A stretch of DNA of 30,125 nt from Flavobacterium psychrophilum (GCA_943325515.2 CALPPS020000021.1:1-30125); one strand, 5' to 3'. Shown: positions 8,364 to 16,483, numbered from the stretch's first letter. Translations and numbers: made by a program. Notes: a model not told the origin generated them from the sequence alone.

Positions 8364-9790
8364 TAAGTTACTTTTTTCAATCCTAGTTTTTCAGCTCGTT
8401 TCAAAACAAAATCATAAGCAGCTTCATATTCATTAGGAATTTCACCTTCCAAAATGGCTTCTTTCACTGCTTCTTTCAAAACACCAATTTCACGTGAAGG
8501 CTTTAAATTAAATAATTCCATAATTTCCTCCCCCGAAATTGGTGGTTGAAAATTACGAACATGATCGCGCTCTTCTACTTCAATTATTTTTCTGCGTACA
8601 ATATCAAAATTGTTGTGGTATTTTTTAAATTTTGTTGGGTTTTTAGTCGTAATATCTGCTTCACACAAAGTCATTAAATTATCAATAGCTGAACCAGCAT
8701 CAAAAACCAAACGTCGCACTGCCGAATCGGTAACGATATCTTCCGAAAGAACTATCGGACGTGAGCTCAGCATTACCATTTTAGCAACAAACTTCATTTT
8801 TTGGTTCAATGGCATGTGCAATCTTTCGAAGATTCTTTTTACCATTTTTCCACCAAGGAATTCATGTCCGTGAAATGTCCAACCTTGTTTTTTGTTGAAT
8901 TTTTTAGTTGGTGCTTTCCCAATATCGTGAAGTAAAGCAGCCCATCGCAACCAAACATCATCGGTATTTGGACAAATATTATCCACTACTTCCAAGGTAT
9001 GATAGAAGTTATTTTTATGAGTATGGCCTTCAATTTCTTCTACGTTATTTAATGCCGTAAGTTCAGGAAGAATTATTTCGAGTAAACCAGTTTTATATAA
9101 ATGTAAAAAACCAATAGATGGCTTTGAAGTTTCTAAAATCTTATTTAATTCATCCACAATTCTTTCACCCGAAATGATTTTTATACGATCTTTATTAGCT
9201 GCAATGGCTTCCAACGAATTTTCTTCAATAGTAAAGTTCAGTTGGGTGGCAAAACGGATAGCACGCATCATCCGTAACGGATCATCAGAATAGGTAATAT
9301 CAGGATTTAATGGAGTTTTTAGGATTTTGTTTTCTAAATCGGTCAAGCCATTAAATGGGTCAAGCAAATCGCCATAGTTATCTTTGTTTAAAGAAAATGC
9401 TAAAGCATTGATAGTAAAATCTCGACGGTTCTGGTCGTCTTCGAGAGTGCCATTTTCTACAATTGGATTTCGACTGTGTTCGGCATAACTTTCTTTTCGT
9501 GCGCCAACAAATTCGATATCTATATCTTTATAACGTAGCATCGCAGTGCCATAGTTTTTGAAAACTTGAACTTTTGGATTATTGGGTAATAATTCAGAAA
9601 CTTTTAAAGCCAAGTCTATTCCAGAACCAATAGCCACAATATCAATATCTTTTTTGAAATCACGTTGTAATAAATAATCACGAACAAAGCCACCAATCAC
9701 ATAACTTTCAAGAGTAAGTTCTTGAGCAGCTTTTGAAATGATTTCAAAAATTTTATTTTCTAATGCTATTTTGTAATTTTTGTTAGCCAC
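8363..9790 (-). CDS. cca: CCA-adding tRNA nucleotidyltransferase with HD domain
   Basis: Adds or repairs the 3' CCA end of tRNAs from CTP and ATP. The class II nucleotidyltransferase head has GGFVRD (residues 33-38) and the metal-binding DID pair (D48, D50). The RRDFTINA motif (122-129) and [11 protein letters not shown] (170-180) follow, then a C-terminal HD phosphohydrolase domain ([13 protein letters not shown] at 288-289). The 475-residue length fits Bacteroidota proteins of this type. The start is a GTG at 9788-9790 (MANKNYK...), which lies inside the left inverted repeat of the GxxExxY cassette. No other in-frame start fits the conserved N-terminus better. Confidence 0.93.
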   Translation of the reverse strand: MANKNYKIALENKIFEIISKAAQELTLESYVIGGFVRDYLLQRDFKKDIDIVAIGSGIDLALKVSELLPNNPKVQVFKNYGTAMLRYKDIDIEFVGARKESYAEHSRNPIVENGTLEDDQNRRDFTINALAFSLNKDNYGDLLDPFNGLTDLENKILKTPLNPDITYSDDPLRMMRAIRFATQLNFTIEENSLEAIAANKDRIKIISGERIVDELNKILETSKPSIGFLHLYKTGLLEIILPELTALNNVEEIEGHTHKNNFYHTLEVVDNICPNTDDVWLRWAALLHDIGKAPTKKFNKKQGWTFHGHEFLGGKMVKRIFERLHMPLNQKMKFVAKMVMLSSRPIVLSEDIVTDSAVRRLVFDAGSAIDNLMTLCEADITTKNPTKFKKYHNNFDIVRRKIIEVEERDHVRNFQPPISGEEIMELFNLKPSREIGVLKEAVKEAILEGEIPNEYEAAYDFVLKRAEKLGLKKVT

Positions 9791-9803
9791 GAATACACGA
9801 ATA
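9785..9803 (+). repeat. Left 19-nt inverted repeat of the GxxExxY cassette
   Basis: AGCCACGAATACACGAATA. It matches the reverse complement of 10196-10214 at 18 of 19 positions. Internally it is two CACGAAT heptamers one base apart. It covers the first codons of cca, including its GTG. Confidence 0.9.
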
Positions 9804-9817
9804 TTTTTTATTTATTT

Positions 9818-10192
9818 TTATAAAGCAATGCGTTTATATTCAAGATTGTCTTTAGTAAAATTTATTAAAATAGCAAGTCTGTTATTTGAAACTTTTAAAT
9901 AATTGATGCATTGTGCAATATGATTTTCATTGATACTTTCACATGATTTTAATTCTAAAATAATTTTGTCAAATACCACAAAATCAGCATAAAATTTATG
10001 TTTTAGTATAGTGTCTTTATAGCGAACTGCATATTCTTTTTCTCTTTTAAAAGGAATGCTTTGATTATTTAGTTCATATTCTAAAGCATCTTTATATACG
10101 ATTTCAGAAAAACCACTACCTAAATTATTATGAATATCAAACAAAATCCCCATGATTTGATAACTCTCTTCCTGATAAATGATTTTTGACAT
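9818..10192 (-). CDS. GxxExxY family protein (PD-(D/E)XK nuclease-like fold)
   Basis: A 124-residue protein with the family-defining motif G27-x-x-E30-x-x-Y33 (GFSEIVY). It continues with YADFVVFDKIILELKS, whose D70 and E80-x-K82 resemble the core of PD-(D/E)XK nucleases. The family is widespread, often multicopy, and of unsettled function; nuclease activity is inferred from the fold only. It lies between tsaC and cca, in the same direction, and is enclosed by near-perfect inverted repeats, unlike any neighbour. The ATG is only 3 bp from the right repeat, so it has almost no leader of its own and is probably transcribed through from tsaC. Length is normal for the family. Confidence 0.88.
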   Translation of the reverse strand: MSKIIYQEESYQIMGILFDIHNNLGSGFSEIVYKDALEYELNNQSIPFKREKEYAVRYKDTILKHKFYADFVVFDKIILELKSCESINENHIAQCINYLKVSNNRLAILINFTKDNLEYKRIAL

Positions 10193-10195
10193 AAT

Positions 10196-10214
10196 TATTC
10201 GTGCATTCGTGGCT
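10196..10214 (-). repeat. Right 19-nt inverted repeat of the GxxExxY cassette
   Basis: Minus strand AGCCACGAATGCACGAATA, one mismatch from the left repeat. It lies in the 30 bp between the tsaC stop and the GxxExxY ATG. Confidence 0.9.
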
Positions 10215-10222
10215 TAAAAAAA

Positions 10223-10789
10223 TTATTTGCGAATTATTTTCACTTGACTATCATTGGTTAGTTTAATAATCGTTGAAGGTTTGTCGCAGATTTTTTCATG
10301 ATACAAATTTACTACATAGTCCACACCTTTTATAATTTCAGGACTTATTTCTTTGAAAGATTTTGGTGTAAACATTCCTGAGATATTTGCTGAAGTCGAG
10401 ACCAATGGTTTTTTCATACGTTCCATCAGTTTGAAACAAAATGGTTCTTTCACAATTCTAACACCAAGTGATTTGTCATCGCTAATAATATTTGGCGCAA
10501 CGTTTCTTGGATTGTCAAGGATTAACGTAGTTGGTTTCTCGGATAAATCTAGAATTTGCCATGCGGTTTCCGGAATTTCTTTGAAAACATTGTACATCAT
10601 TTTTTCACCATTCATCAAAACAATCATGCTTTTAGATTCTTCACGTTGTTTCAAGGCATATATTTTTTTTATGGCTTCTTCGTTTGTAGCATCACACCCA
10701 ATGCCCCAAACAGTGTCGGTAGGATAGAGGATGATGCCTCCATTTTGTATGACTTCGAACGCTTTGTGTACTTCAGAATTTATATCCAT
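10223..10789 (-). CDS. tsaC: L-threonylcarbamoyladenylate synthase (Sua5/YrdC family)
   Basis: Makes threonylcarbamoyl-AMP from threonine, bicarbonate and ATP, the first step of the t6A modification at position 37 of ANN-decoding tRNAs. The 188-residue single-domain protein has the YrdC signatures ILYPTDTVWGIGCDA near the N-terminus, KQREESKSMIVLM, the central LGVRIVKEPF and the ATP-site PLVSTSANISG. It lacks the C-terminal Sua5 domain. It starts 3 bp after the stop of the LTA-synthase-like gene, implying an operon, and is followed by the GxxExxY cassette and cca, another tRNA-maturation gene. Confidence 0.94.
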   Translation of the reverse strand: MDINSEVHKAFEVIQNGGIILYPTDTVWGIGCDATNEEAIKKIYALKQREESKSMIVLMNGEKMMYNVFKEIPETAWQILDLSEKPTTLILDNPRNVAPNIISDDKSLGVRIVKEPFCFKLMERMKKPLVSTSANISGMFTPKSFKEISPEIIKGVDYVVNLYHEKICDKPSTIIKLTNDSQVKIIRK

Positions 10790-10792
10790 AGC

Positions 10793-12769
10793 TTAATGCT
10801 TTGCAGTCTTTTTTATTGCTCTTAAATTATTTCCTTTCATCGTATAATACCAAGCTAAAGCCATTAATTTATTATGTTTTAATTCCACATCACTTTTTCT
10901 GAAATTAATTTCTTTAAAAGAATTTAAATTAATCGATTCGATGTTGGAACCTTTTGGGAAATAATACAAATCGCTACCATCTATCATTTTATCAAAAGCA
11001 ATACCTTCGTTTTTTCCTACAGTAAACATCGATTCTCCAAAACTATAATATTCAAAACCTTTTGGAGCTATCATTTCGATTAATGTTGGCATAATATCGA
11101 TATGACTTCCTGGTGTTAAGTTCAGTGATTTTGGAATTGATTTACCATACATTATGTAAGCAACCGATGATTTTTCGTAAAGGTTTGGCTTACTGTTAAT
11201 AAACTTTCTGCCAAAATGATCGCCAGTAAAATTGAAAATACTGGTTATGAATTCCTTTTCAGCTTTCTTTACAAAATCACCAAGCGCTTTGTCTCCATAC
11301 CAAAGATGACCTAATTCTTTGATATTCATCGCTCCATCATAGTATTTTTTCATAGCGGACGGAAAATCATCAGTTGATTTATACGGAAACCCTTTGGCTT
11401 TTATATCAACCGTATAAGGTGCGTGATAGCTAGTAGTTAGAATGATATTAAGTGAATACTTATTTTTATCGGTATGTTTCATCACTAGATTGAATAGTTT
11501 TTCATCTTCAATTCCCCAACCGCCAGTATCTGTTTTTCCACCACCATCAACTCCAGAGTACAAATTATCAACGCCATAAAATTTTGACAAATCGCCTATG
11601 TTTTCCCAAGATAAATAACCGCCGTAATAGAAATTAGTTTCATACCCCAGTTTTTTGAATTGTCTAAAAATTGATGTTTCAAACGGAACTCCAGCTGTTC
11701 CAATATGACTAAGATTAATTCCGCAATTAGGAACGTTTGTCATGATGGCTCCAAAAGAATCAATGGTAGTATTTCCTGCAGCAACAAAGTGATTGAAATG
11801 TGTTCCGTTTTGAGCAATTCCTCTTAGGTTATCTGCAAAGTGAAAGGGCTGGTATTTATCTAGTAAAGGCCACGAATCGTAGCTTTCCATTACGACTAGG
11901 AATATTTGTTTTGGTTTTTCTATTGTTGGTCCTTGGGCAATTTTCTTTAAAATATCAGTAACTTTATTTTGGGGAAATGCTGCCTTAAAATCGTTGTCGT
12001 CCATATATGGATTTTTTCCACTCAACACATTTAATCTTTTGAAATCACTTATGGCATAATTTAAAGATCTAAACGGATTTATTATAGTTTTATTTAAAAA
12101 TGAGTCATTTGAAATACCTGAATATTGTCTTATTGCAGGAATTGATGAAAATGAACCTCGGATACTAACAACAAATAGATAAATAAAGATAATGGTAATA
12201 ATATATTCACTTTTTGTAAAATTTATACATTTTAAGAATCTATAAATTTGATCTTTTTTTTCGTAGTATTTAAAGATTAAAATCCCAAAAATAATCGTTA
12301 TAATCAGGATTAAAGTATTTATAATTGGATGAAAATCGACTAGTATAGTGTTAAAAACTGCTTTTTTATCATCATACAAAGCTAAAAATAAAAAATGGTT
12401 GAATTGATCGCTATATTCTTTGAAGTAATTGACGGTTACTATGCATATCAATGTTGAAAGAATAACAAATAAAACCTGATGTATCTTTCGGGAAGTTTCA
12501 ATTATTTTGAATTTACCAAGTGGAGAAAGTGTTAGTAATAAGATCAAAGGGATTAATAAGAAATAGGAAACAGCAGTACAATCAAAACGAAACCCCATCA
12601 AGAATATATTTAACCATTCATTAAATTCAATGATGTGCGCTATTTTTTTGTGAAAGAAAAGGATGAAAATACCTCTGAATACTACAAAGAAAAGTACTCC
12701 AAAAAACCAAAAGAATATAAGATTGCTAAGTTCCTTCAGGAAATTATCCCATTTTGATGCTTTAGACAT
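10793..12769 (-). CDS. LTA synthase-like membrane sulfatase / phosphoglycerol transferase family protein
   Basis: A 658-residue protein with five or so N-terminal membrane segments (within residues 15-205) and a large extracytoplasmic sulfatase-fold domain (about 285-600). Visible metal and catalytic residues are E295 (VVMESYDSW), T334/T335 (AGNTTIDSFG) and D517-H518 (FTGDHFG), matching the Glu, Thr and Asp-His of LtaS-type enzymes. Gram-negative relatives transfer phosphoglycerol or phosphoethanolamine from phospholipid to glycans; teichoic acid is not expected here. The substrate is therefore inferred as an envelope glycan or lipid. It is the first gene of the unit with tsaC; the 155-bp upstream region should hold its promoter but shows no consensus element. 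Confidence 0.87.
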   Translation of the reverse strand: MSKASKWDNFLKELSNLIFFWFFGVLFFVVFRGIFILFFHKKIAHIIEFNEWLNIFLMGFRFDCTAVSYFLLIPLILLLTLSPLGKFKIIETSRKIHQVLFVILSTLICIVTVNYFKEYSDQFNHFLFLALYDDKKAVFNTILVDFHPIINTLILIITIIFGILIFKYYEKKDQIYRFLKCINFTKSEYIITIIFIYLFVVSIRGSFSSIPAIRQYSGISNDSFLNKTIINPFRSLNYAISDFKRLNVLSGKNPYMDDNDFKAAFPQNKVTDILKKIAQGPTIEKPKQIFLVVMESYDSWPLLDKYQPFHFADNLRGIAQNGTHFNHFVAAGNTTIDSFGAIMTNVPNCGINLSHIGTAGVPFETSIFRQFKKLGYETNFYYGGYLSWENIGDLSKFYGVDNLYSGVDGGGKTDTGGWGIEDEKLFNLVMKHTDKNKYSLNIILTTSYHAPYTVDIKAKGFPYKSTDDFPSAMKKYYDGAMNIKELGHLWYGDKALGDFVKKAEKEFITSIFNFTGDHFGRKFINSKPNLYEKSSVAYIMYGKSIPKSLNLTPGSHIDIMPTLIEMIAPKGFEYYSFGESMFTVGKNEGIAFDKMIDGSDLYYFPKGSNIESINLNSFKEINFRKSDVELKHNKLMALAWYYTMKGNNLRAIKKTAKH

Positions 12770-12807
12770 TTTTTTTAAAATAATGATTATATACCTCTAC
12801 TCTTAAT

Positions 12808-12828
12808 AAGCTCATGCTACTAGAGCTT
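12808..12828. repeat. Short inverted repeat in the 155-bp gap before the LTA synthase-like gene
   Basis: AAGCTC at 12808-12813 and GAGCTT at 12823-12828 form a 6-bp stem with a 9-nt loop, 39 bp before the ATG at 12769. No T run follows on either strand, so it is not a terminator. It could be an operator or leader structure. The rest of 12770-12924 shows nothing I can name. Confidence 0.3.
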
Positions 12829-12924
12829 CTGTCTCATGTGGTAAAATTAGTTTTTTTCAAATTAGAAAAGCATAAAGATACTTTTGCTTAAATATAATTT
12901 AATTTCACCCAATGGGTTTTAATA

Positions 12925-13692
12925 TTATTTATTATTCAATTGTTTCAATTCTTGAAAGCGAATGTATACGCTCCAAGCGTTTAAATAACAAATTATAATC
13001 CCTTTTTTACCGTCTAAAATTCCTAATCGAATTATATATTGATAAAGAAATTTGTATGCTGGCTTTATATATAAATGAAAGGCGTTGGGTCTAATTCCTT
13101 TGTTTTTTGCTTCTAATGCTTTTAGTTTGCCATAACTTTCCATTTTCTCTTTGTAAGTTTTGTAATCGTTATAGGAATAATGAATCAGTTTGTTTTTTAA
13201 AAAGCTTATTTTTCCATTTACATCCAGTTTTTCGTGTACTAATCTTTCATTGGCATAACGAGCTTCCTCTTTGTTAAACAATCTAAATATCCTATCGGTT
13301 TGCCAACCACTAAAATGTAAAACTTTGTTGTTAAACATGAAAATTCTATAAACCAAATAGGCACTAAAAGCTGGTTGATTTTGAATTGTTTCTATAATTT
13401 CTTGTTTCAATTCAGGAGTTAATCTTTCATCAGCATCAATAAACAAAATCCATTTGTTTTTGGCTTGATCAATCGCAAAATTCCTTTGAGAGGTAAAATT
13501 GTTAAATTTATGTTCAATAAATTTTACATTATTAAAAGAAGTTGCAATCGACTTTGTTTCGTCTGTACTGTATGAATCAACGATAATAACTTCGTCTGCA
13601 AACTTTAAATCATCCAAAAGCGGTTTCATGTGAACTGCTTCGTTTAAAGTGATTATTAAAACCGATATTTTTTCTGGTAAATTTGGTTTCAT
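12925..13692 (-). CDS. Family 2 glycosyltransferase (WaaE/KdtX-like)
   Basis: A 255-residue GT-A fold glycosyltransferase that would add a sugar to LPS core or another envelope glycan on the cytoplasmic side. It opens with ISVLIITLNEA, has VDSYSTDET, and the metal-binding DADER at 86-90, followed by a WQTDRIFRLF block and an RLVHEKL motif typical of the WaaE (LPS core glucosyltransferase) type. A basic, aromatic C-terminal part may sit on the membrane. It is divergent from the next glycosyltransferase, and the two share a compact promoter region. The donor and acceptor sugars are not predictable from the sequence. Confidence 0.88.
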   Translation of the reverse strand: MKPNLPEKISVLIITLNEAVHMKPLLDDLKFADEVIIVDSYSTDETKSIATSFNNVKFIEHKFNNFTSQRNFAIDQAKNKWILFIDADERLTPELKQEIIETIQNQPAFSAYLVYRIFMFNNKVLHFSGWQTDRIFRLFNKEEARYANERLVHEKLDVNGKISFLKNKLIHYSYNDYKTYKEKMESYGKLKALEAKNKGIRPNAFHLYIKPAYKFLYQYIIRLGILDGKKGIIICYLNAWSVYIRFQELKQLNNK

Positions 13693-13706
13693 TAAGGTTT
13701 AATATC

Positions 13707-13735
13707 TTGCAAATATAATTTATTAACTACTTTTG
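13707..13735 (+). promoter_or_regulatory. Promoter for the rightward glycosyltransferase gene
   Basis: TTG at 13707-13709, an 18-bp spacer and TACTTTTG at 13728-13735 give a full Bacteroidota TTG-N18-TAnnTTTG promoter, 23 bp before the ATG at 13759. It overlaps a mirror-image promoter on the other strand. Confidence 0.75.
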
Positions 13736-13738
13736 CAA
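13710..13738 (-). promoter_or_regulatory. Promoter for the leftward glycosyltransferase gene
   Basis: On the minus strand, TTG (13738-13736), an 18-bp spacer and TATATTTG (13717-13710), 17 bp before the ATG at 13692. Each -33 box touches the -7 box of the opposite promoter, so RNA polymerase can hardly occupy both at once. Confidence 0.75.
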
Positions 13739-13758
13739 AGAATTATTGTGTTTATTTT

Positions 13759-14574
13759 ATGAAAACATCAGTTATTTTGAGTACGTACAATTCTGTCGAA
13801 TGGCTGGAGAAGGTTTTGTGGGGCTTAAGTATACAAACTTACAGAGATTTTGAAATCATAATTGCTGATGATGGTTCACTTCTGGCTACTAAAAATCTAA
13901 TTGATAAATTAAGAATAGAAATTGATATTCCCATCATTCATATTTGGCATGAAGACAACGGTTTTCAAAAATCTCAAATATTGAATAAAGCTATCCTTGC
14001 CTCTACTTCTGATTATTTAATTTTTACTGATGGTGATTGTATTCCCAGAAAGGATTTTGTAGAAGTCCACATTAAATACAGACAAGAAAGTTATTTCCTT
14101 TCGGGGGGGTATTTTAAATTGCCAATGGATATTTCAAAAGCCATTACTAAGGATGATATTATTCATCAACGTTGTTTTGATTTGCAATGGTTAAAATCAA
14201 AAGGTTTACAAAGGAATTTTAAGAATATTAAATTTATCACTACTGGTTTATTAAGTAAAATTCTCAATTTTATAACACCAACGAATGCTTCATGGAATGG
14301 TCATAATTCTTCCGGTTGGAAAAAGGATTTGATTGCTGTCAACGGATTTAATCAAGAAATGCAATATGGTGGTCAGGATAGAGAACTTGGAGAGCGATTA
14401 TTTAATAAAGGGTTGAAGTCAAAGCAAATAAGATATTCCGCTATTTGCGTTCACCTTGATCATAAACGTGGTTATGTCAACAAAGAAACCTGGGAGAAGA
14501 ACAGAGCAATCAGAGAAAATACAAGAAAAAATAAAGTCATTAAAACTCTCTTAGGAATTGATTCTAACTTATAA
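13759..14574 (+). CDS. Family 2 glycosyltransferase with galactosyltransferase-like C-terminal motif
   Basis: A 271-residue GT-A fold enzyme. The N-terminus is SVILSTYNSVEWL, followed by IIADDGS and the metal-binding DGD (91-93) of FTDGDCIPR. The C-terminal half has NGHNSSGWKKDLIAVNGF and GGQDRELGERL, a block characteristic of GT2 enzymes with a GT7-like acceptor region. It most likely builds part of the LPS or O-glycan chain. It heads the plus-strand block leading to wecF, wecD and wecE, with only 38 bp to wecF and a strong promoter in front. A G7 tract lies at codons 115-117, where one-base slippage in either direction would truncate the protein. Confidence 0.88.
   Translation: MKTSVILSTYNSVEWLEKVLWGLSIQTYRDFEIIIADDGSLLATKNLIDKLRIEIDIPIIHIWHEDNGFQKSQILNKAILASTSDYLIFTDGDCIPRKDFVEVHIKYRQESYFLSGGYFKLPMDISKAITKDDIIHQRCFDLQWLKSKGLQRNFKNIKFITTGLLSKILNFITPTNASWNGHNSSGWKKDLIAVNGFNQEMQYGGQDRELGERLFNKGLKSKQIRYSAICVHLDHKRGYVNKETWEKNRAIRENTRKNKVIKTLLGIDSNL
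14103..14109 (+). repeat. G7 homopolymer within a glycosyltransferase gene
   Basis: Seven consecutive G within codons Ser115-Gly116-Gly117, the longest G or C run I found in the window. Loss of one G leads to a stop about 30 codons later; gain of one G gives a stop three codons after the tract. It is a possible slippage site, though short. Confidence 0.85.
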
Positions 14575-14612
14575 AAAGTATAAAAATTTTTTCAAAATAA
14601 TGATAAATTAAT

Positions 14613-15722
14613 ATGATACTACATTTGGTGCATGACGAAAAAATAATAAATAGAACCATTTCTATTTTTGAAGAAGTCGCACCTAAAAATAATCTATTTG
14701 TTGTTTTTACAAGACATAAATTAAAACATGTAACTAATCTAGATAATGTAATTCTCTTTAAAGAATTTGAGAAGGAACATTCAAAAACAGTTTTTTCATC
14801 TGTTATTGTACACTTTTTAAATTCTAGAAAAATTAGATTTATTGATAAATACATTGATAAGAGTATTCCTGTAAATTGGATAATTTGGGGGAATGATTTG
14901 TATAATAAATTACTTTACCCCAAAGGTTTTGAATTATACGATAAAGAGAGTTCCTATTATAAAAAATTTAAAGATTCTTTTTTTATAAATCTTTTTAATA
15001 AGATAATAAGTGATTTTAAGACTATTAAAATTGAAAAATTTATCTCTAAACGTATAGATTATATAGTTACAGATAGCACAAAAGTTGACTACAAGATGTT
15101 GATTGAATATTATCCAAATCTCAAAAATAAATTATGGAAAGAATTTTTCTATTATCCCATTGATACTATTTTGGGTGAAGAGTTATCGCAAAAATGGGTT
15201 GAAGGTGATAACATACAAATAGGAAATTCGGCATCAATTACAAATAATCATGAATATGCCATGAGATTCTTATCAAAATTAAATATAGGTGATAAAAAAG
15301 TTTTCGTTCCTATAAGTTATTCTGGTACAAAGCAATATAAAGATTCAATTAAAAACAAAGGGAATGAATATTTCGGAAGTAATTTTAATGCAATGGAGAA
15401 TTTTTTACCTTTGAAAGAATATAATAATTTAATGTTAAGTTTTGGAATTGCTATTTATGGAAATTTCAGGCAAGAAGCAGTCGGAAATATTTTAATTTCT
15501 ATATTTTTAGGAGCAAAAGTATTTCTCCCAAAACATAATCCTTTGTTTTTATGGGCAAATAAACTTGGTATAATTATTTTTGAATTAGAATCTATATCGC
15601 AAGATCAAATAGACCTGCCATTGGATGAATTTTCAAGAAAACATAATAGAAGTTTGCTTCAAGATTTATATAATGGAGTTAGACTTAAAAAGTTAATAGT
15701 TAAAAATTTTGTTAACTTATAA
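14613..15722 (+). CDS. wecF: Fuc4NAc transferase-like glycosyltransferase (WecF/GT56 family)
   Basis: A 369-residue protein resembling TDP-Fuc4NAc:lipid-linked Fuc4NAc transferase. In enterobacteria this enzyme adds the third sugar of enterobacterial common antigen at the inner membrane. The N-terminus (LHLVHDEKIINRTI) and the WIIWGNDLY block match the family, and the donor-binding region shows IQIGNSASITNNHEYA and later FGIAIYGNFRQEAVGN. The next two genes encode the aminotransferase and acetyltransferase expected to make its donor, which supports the call. The acceptor is unknown; no other ECA genes are here. Very AT-rich stretches occur (8 G+C in bases 14941-15000), hinting at transfer. 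Confidence 0.8.
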   Translation: MILHLVHDEKIINRTISIFEEVAPKNNLFVVFTRHKLKHVTNLDNVILFKEFEKEHSKTVFSSVIVHFLNSRKIRFIDKYIDKSIPVNWIIWGNDLYNKLLYPKGFELYDKESSYYKKFKDSFFINLFNKIISDFKTIKIEKFISKRIDYIVTDSTKVDYKMLIEYYPNLKNKLWKEFFYYPIDTILGEELSQKWVEGDNIQIGNSASITNNHEYAMRFLSKLNIGDKKVFVPISYSGTKQYKDSIKNKGNEYFGSNFNAMENFLPLKEYNNLMLSFGIAIYGNFRQEAVGNILISIFLGAKVFLPKHNPLFLWANKLGIIIFELESISQDQIDLPLDEFSRKHNRSLLQDLYNGVRLKKLIVKNFVNL

Positions 15723-15781
15723 AGTAAATTACAATATAGAAAAGAGAAACCTATATTTATATTGTTAAAAATTAATAAAAA

Positions 15782-16483
15782 ATGGGAATTACAAAACTAG
15801 ATTGGGATTCCAAATTTTTTGGATTTCCTGTAGGTGATTTGTATATTGAAAAAGACTCATCTAATACAAGCGTCATAAATTCAAATGATTTTACTTTTTT
15901 CCAAGTAAGATGTGAATTATCTGTAGATATTTTATCAGAAACTCATTCATTATCATATTTTGAAACAAAAATTATCTTTAGTAAAATTTTAAATAAATTA
16001 AATAATTTAGAAAACCTTATTATAGATTTTGATGATTTTCCTATTGCTGAAAATTCACTTTTTGAATTAGCATATGAAAGTGGGAAATATAGCAGATACA
16101 AACAAGATGTTAATATTTTAGAGGATAGATTTAAAAAACTGTATCAATTTTGGATTAAGAATAGTTTTAATAAAACTTTTGCAGACAAAATATTTTATTT
16201 CAAAGAAAATGAAAATATAGTAGGATTTGTCACTTTAAAAATCAACAATGATATAGCAAAAATTGGATTAATTGCTGTTTCGCCAAATTATCAAGGAAAG
16301 GGTATTGGAAAAAAACTAATAGCAAAAACTGAAAACTTTTGTTTTGAAAACAATGTTAAAACACTTCAAATACCAACACAAATGGAGAATTTAGAAGCTT
16401 GCAATTTTTACAAAAAAATGGGTTATGAAATATCCGAAAAAATTAACATTAAACATTTTTGGGAAAAAAATTATAAAAAATAA
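15782..16483 (+). CDS. wecD: GNAT acetyltransferase, WecD-like (dTDP-fucosamine acetyltransferase)
   Basis: A 233-residue protein with an N-terminal domain starting KLDWDSKFFGFPVG, which resembles the start of WecD/RffC, and a C-terminal GNAT domain (about 130-228). The GNAT domain carries the acetyl-CoA loop YQGKGIGKKL (Q171, G174, G176) and a NFYKKMGYE motif. The proposed reaction is N-acetylation of dTDP-4-amino-4,6-dideoxygalactose to dTDP-Fuc4NAc. The position between wecF and wecE, all on the same strand, is the main support. Gaps of 59 and 85 bp separate it from its neighbours, so readthrough is likely but not certain. Another amino-sugar acetylation is the alternative. Confidence 0.75.
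   Translation: MGITKLDWDSKFFGFPVGDLYIEKDSSNTSVINSNDFTFFQVRCELSVDILSETHSLSYFETKIIFSKILNKLNNLENLIIDFDDFPIAENSLFELAYESGKYSRYKQDVNILEDRFKKLYQFWIKNSFNKTFADKIFYFKENENIVGFVTLKINNDIAKIGLIAVSPNYQGKGIGKKLIAKTENFCFENNVKTLQIPTQMENLEACNFYKKMGYEISEKINIKHFWEKNYKK

Larger units (their letters stand above)
9785..10214 (-). mobile_element. Candidate inverted-repeat-bounded cassette carrying one GxxExxY gene
   Basis: A single 124-codon ORF is framed almost exactly by inverted repeats: 14 bp separate the left repeat from its stop and 3 bp separate its ATG from the right repeat, about 430 bp in all. It sits between tsaC and cca, in line with the operon. No transposase and no clear target-site duplication are visible, so if it moves it would need help in trans. 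An alternative is that the repeats serve as RNA or protein-binding sites. Confidence 0.4.

Noticed and set aside
12879..12886. Plus-strand TACTTTTG resembling a -7 element
   Set aside because: No plus-strand gene follows; the downstream gene is on the minus strand and no -33 TTG is present. An antisense transcript is possible but unsupported.
12901..12924. ACCCAATGGGT as a terminator for the leftward glycosyltransferase
   Set aside because: Only a 4-bp stem with a 3-nt loop, and no T run on the minus strand after it.
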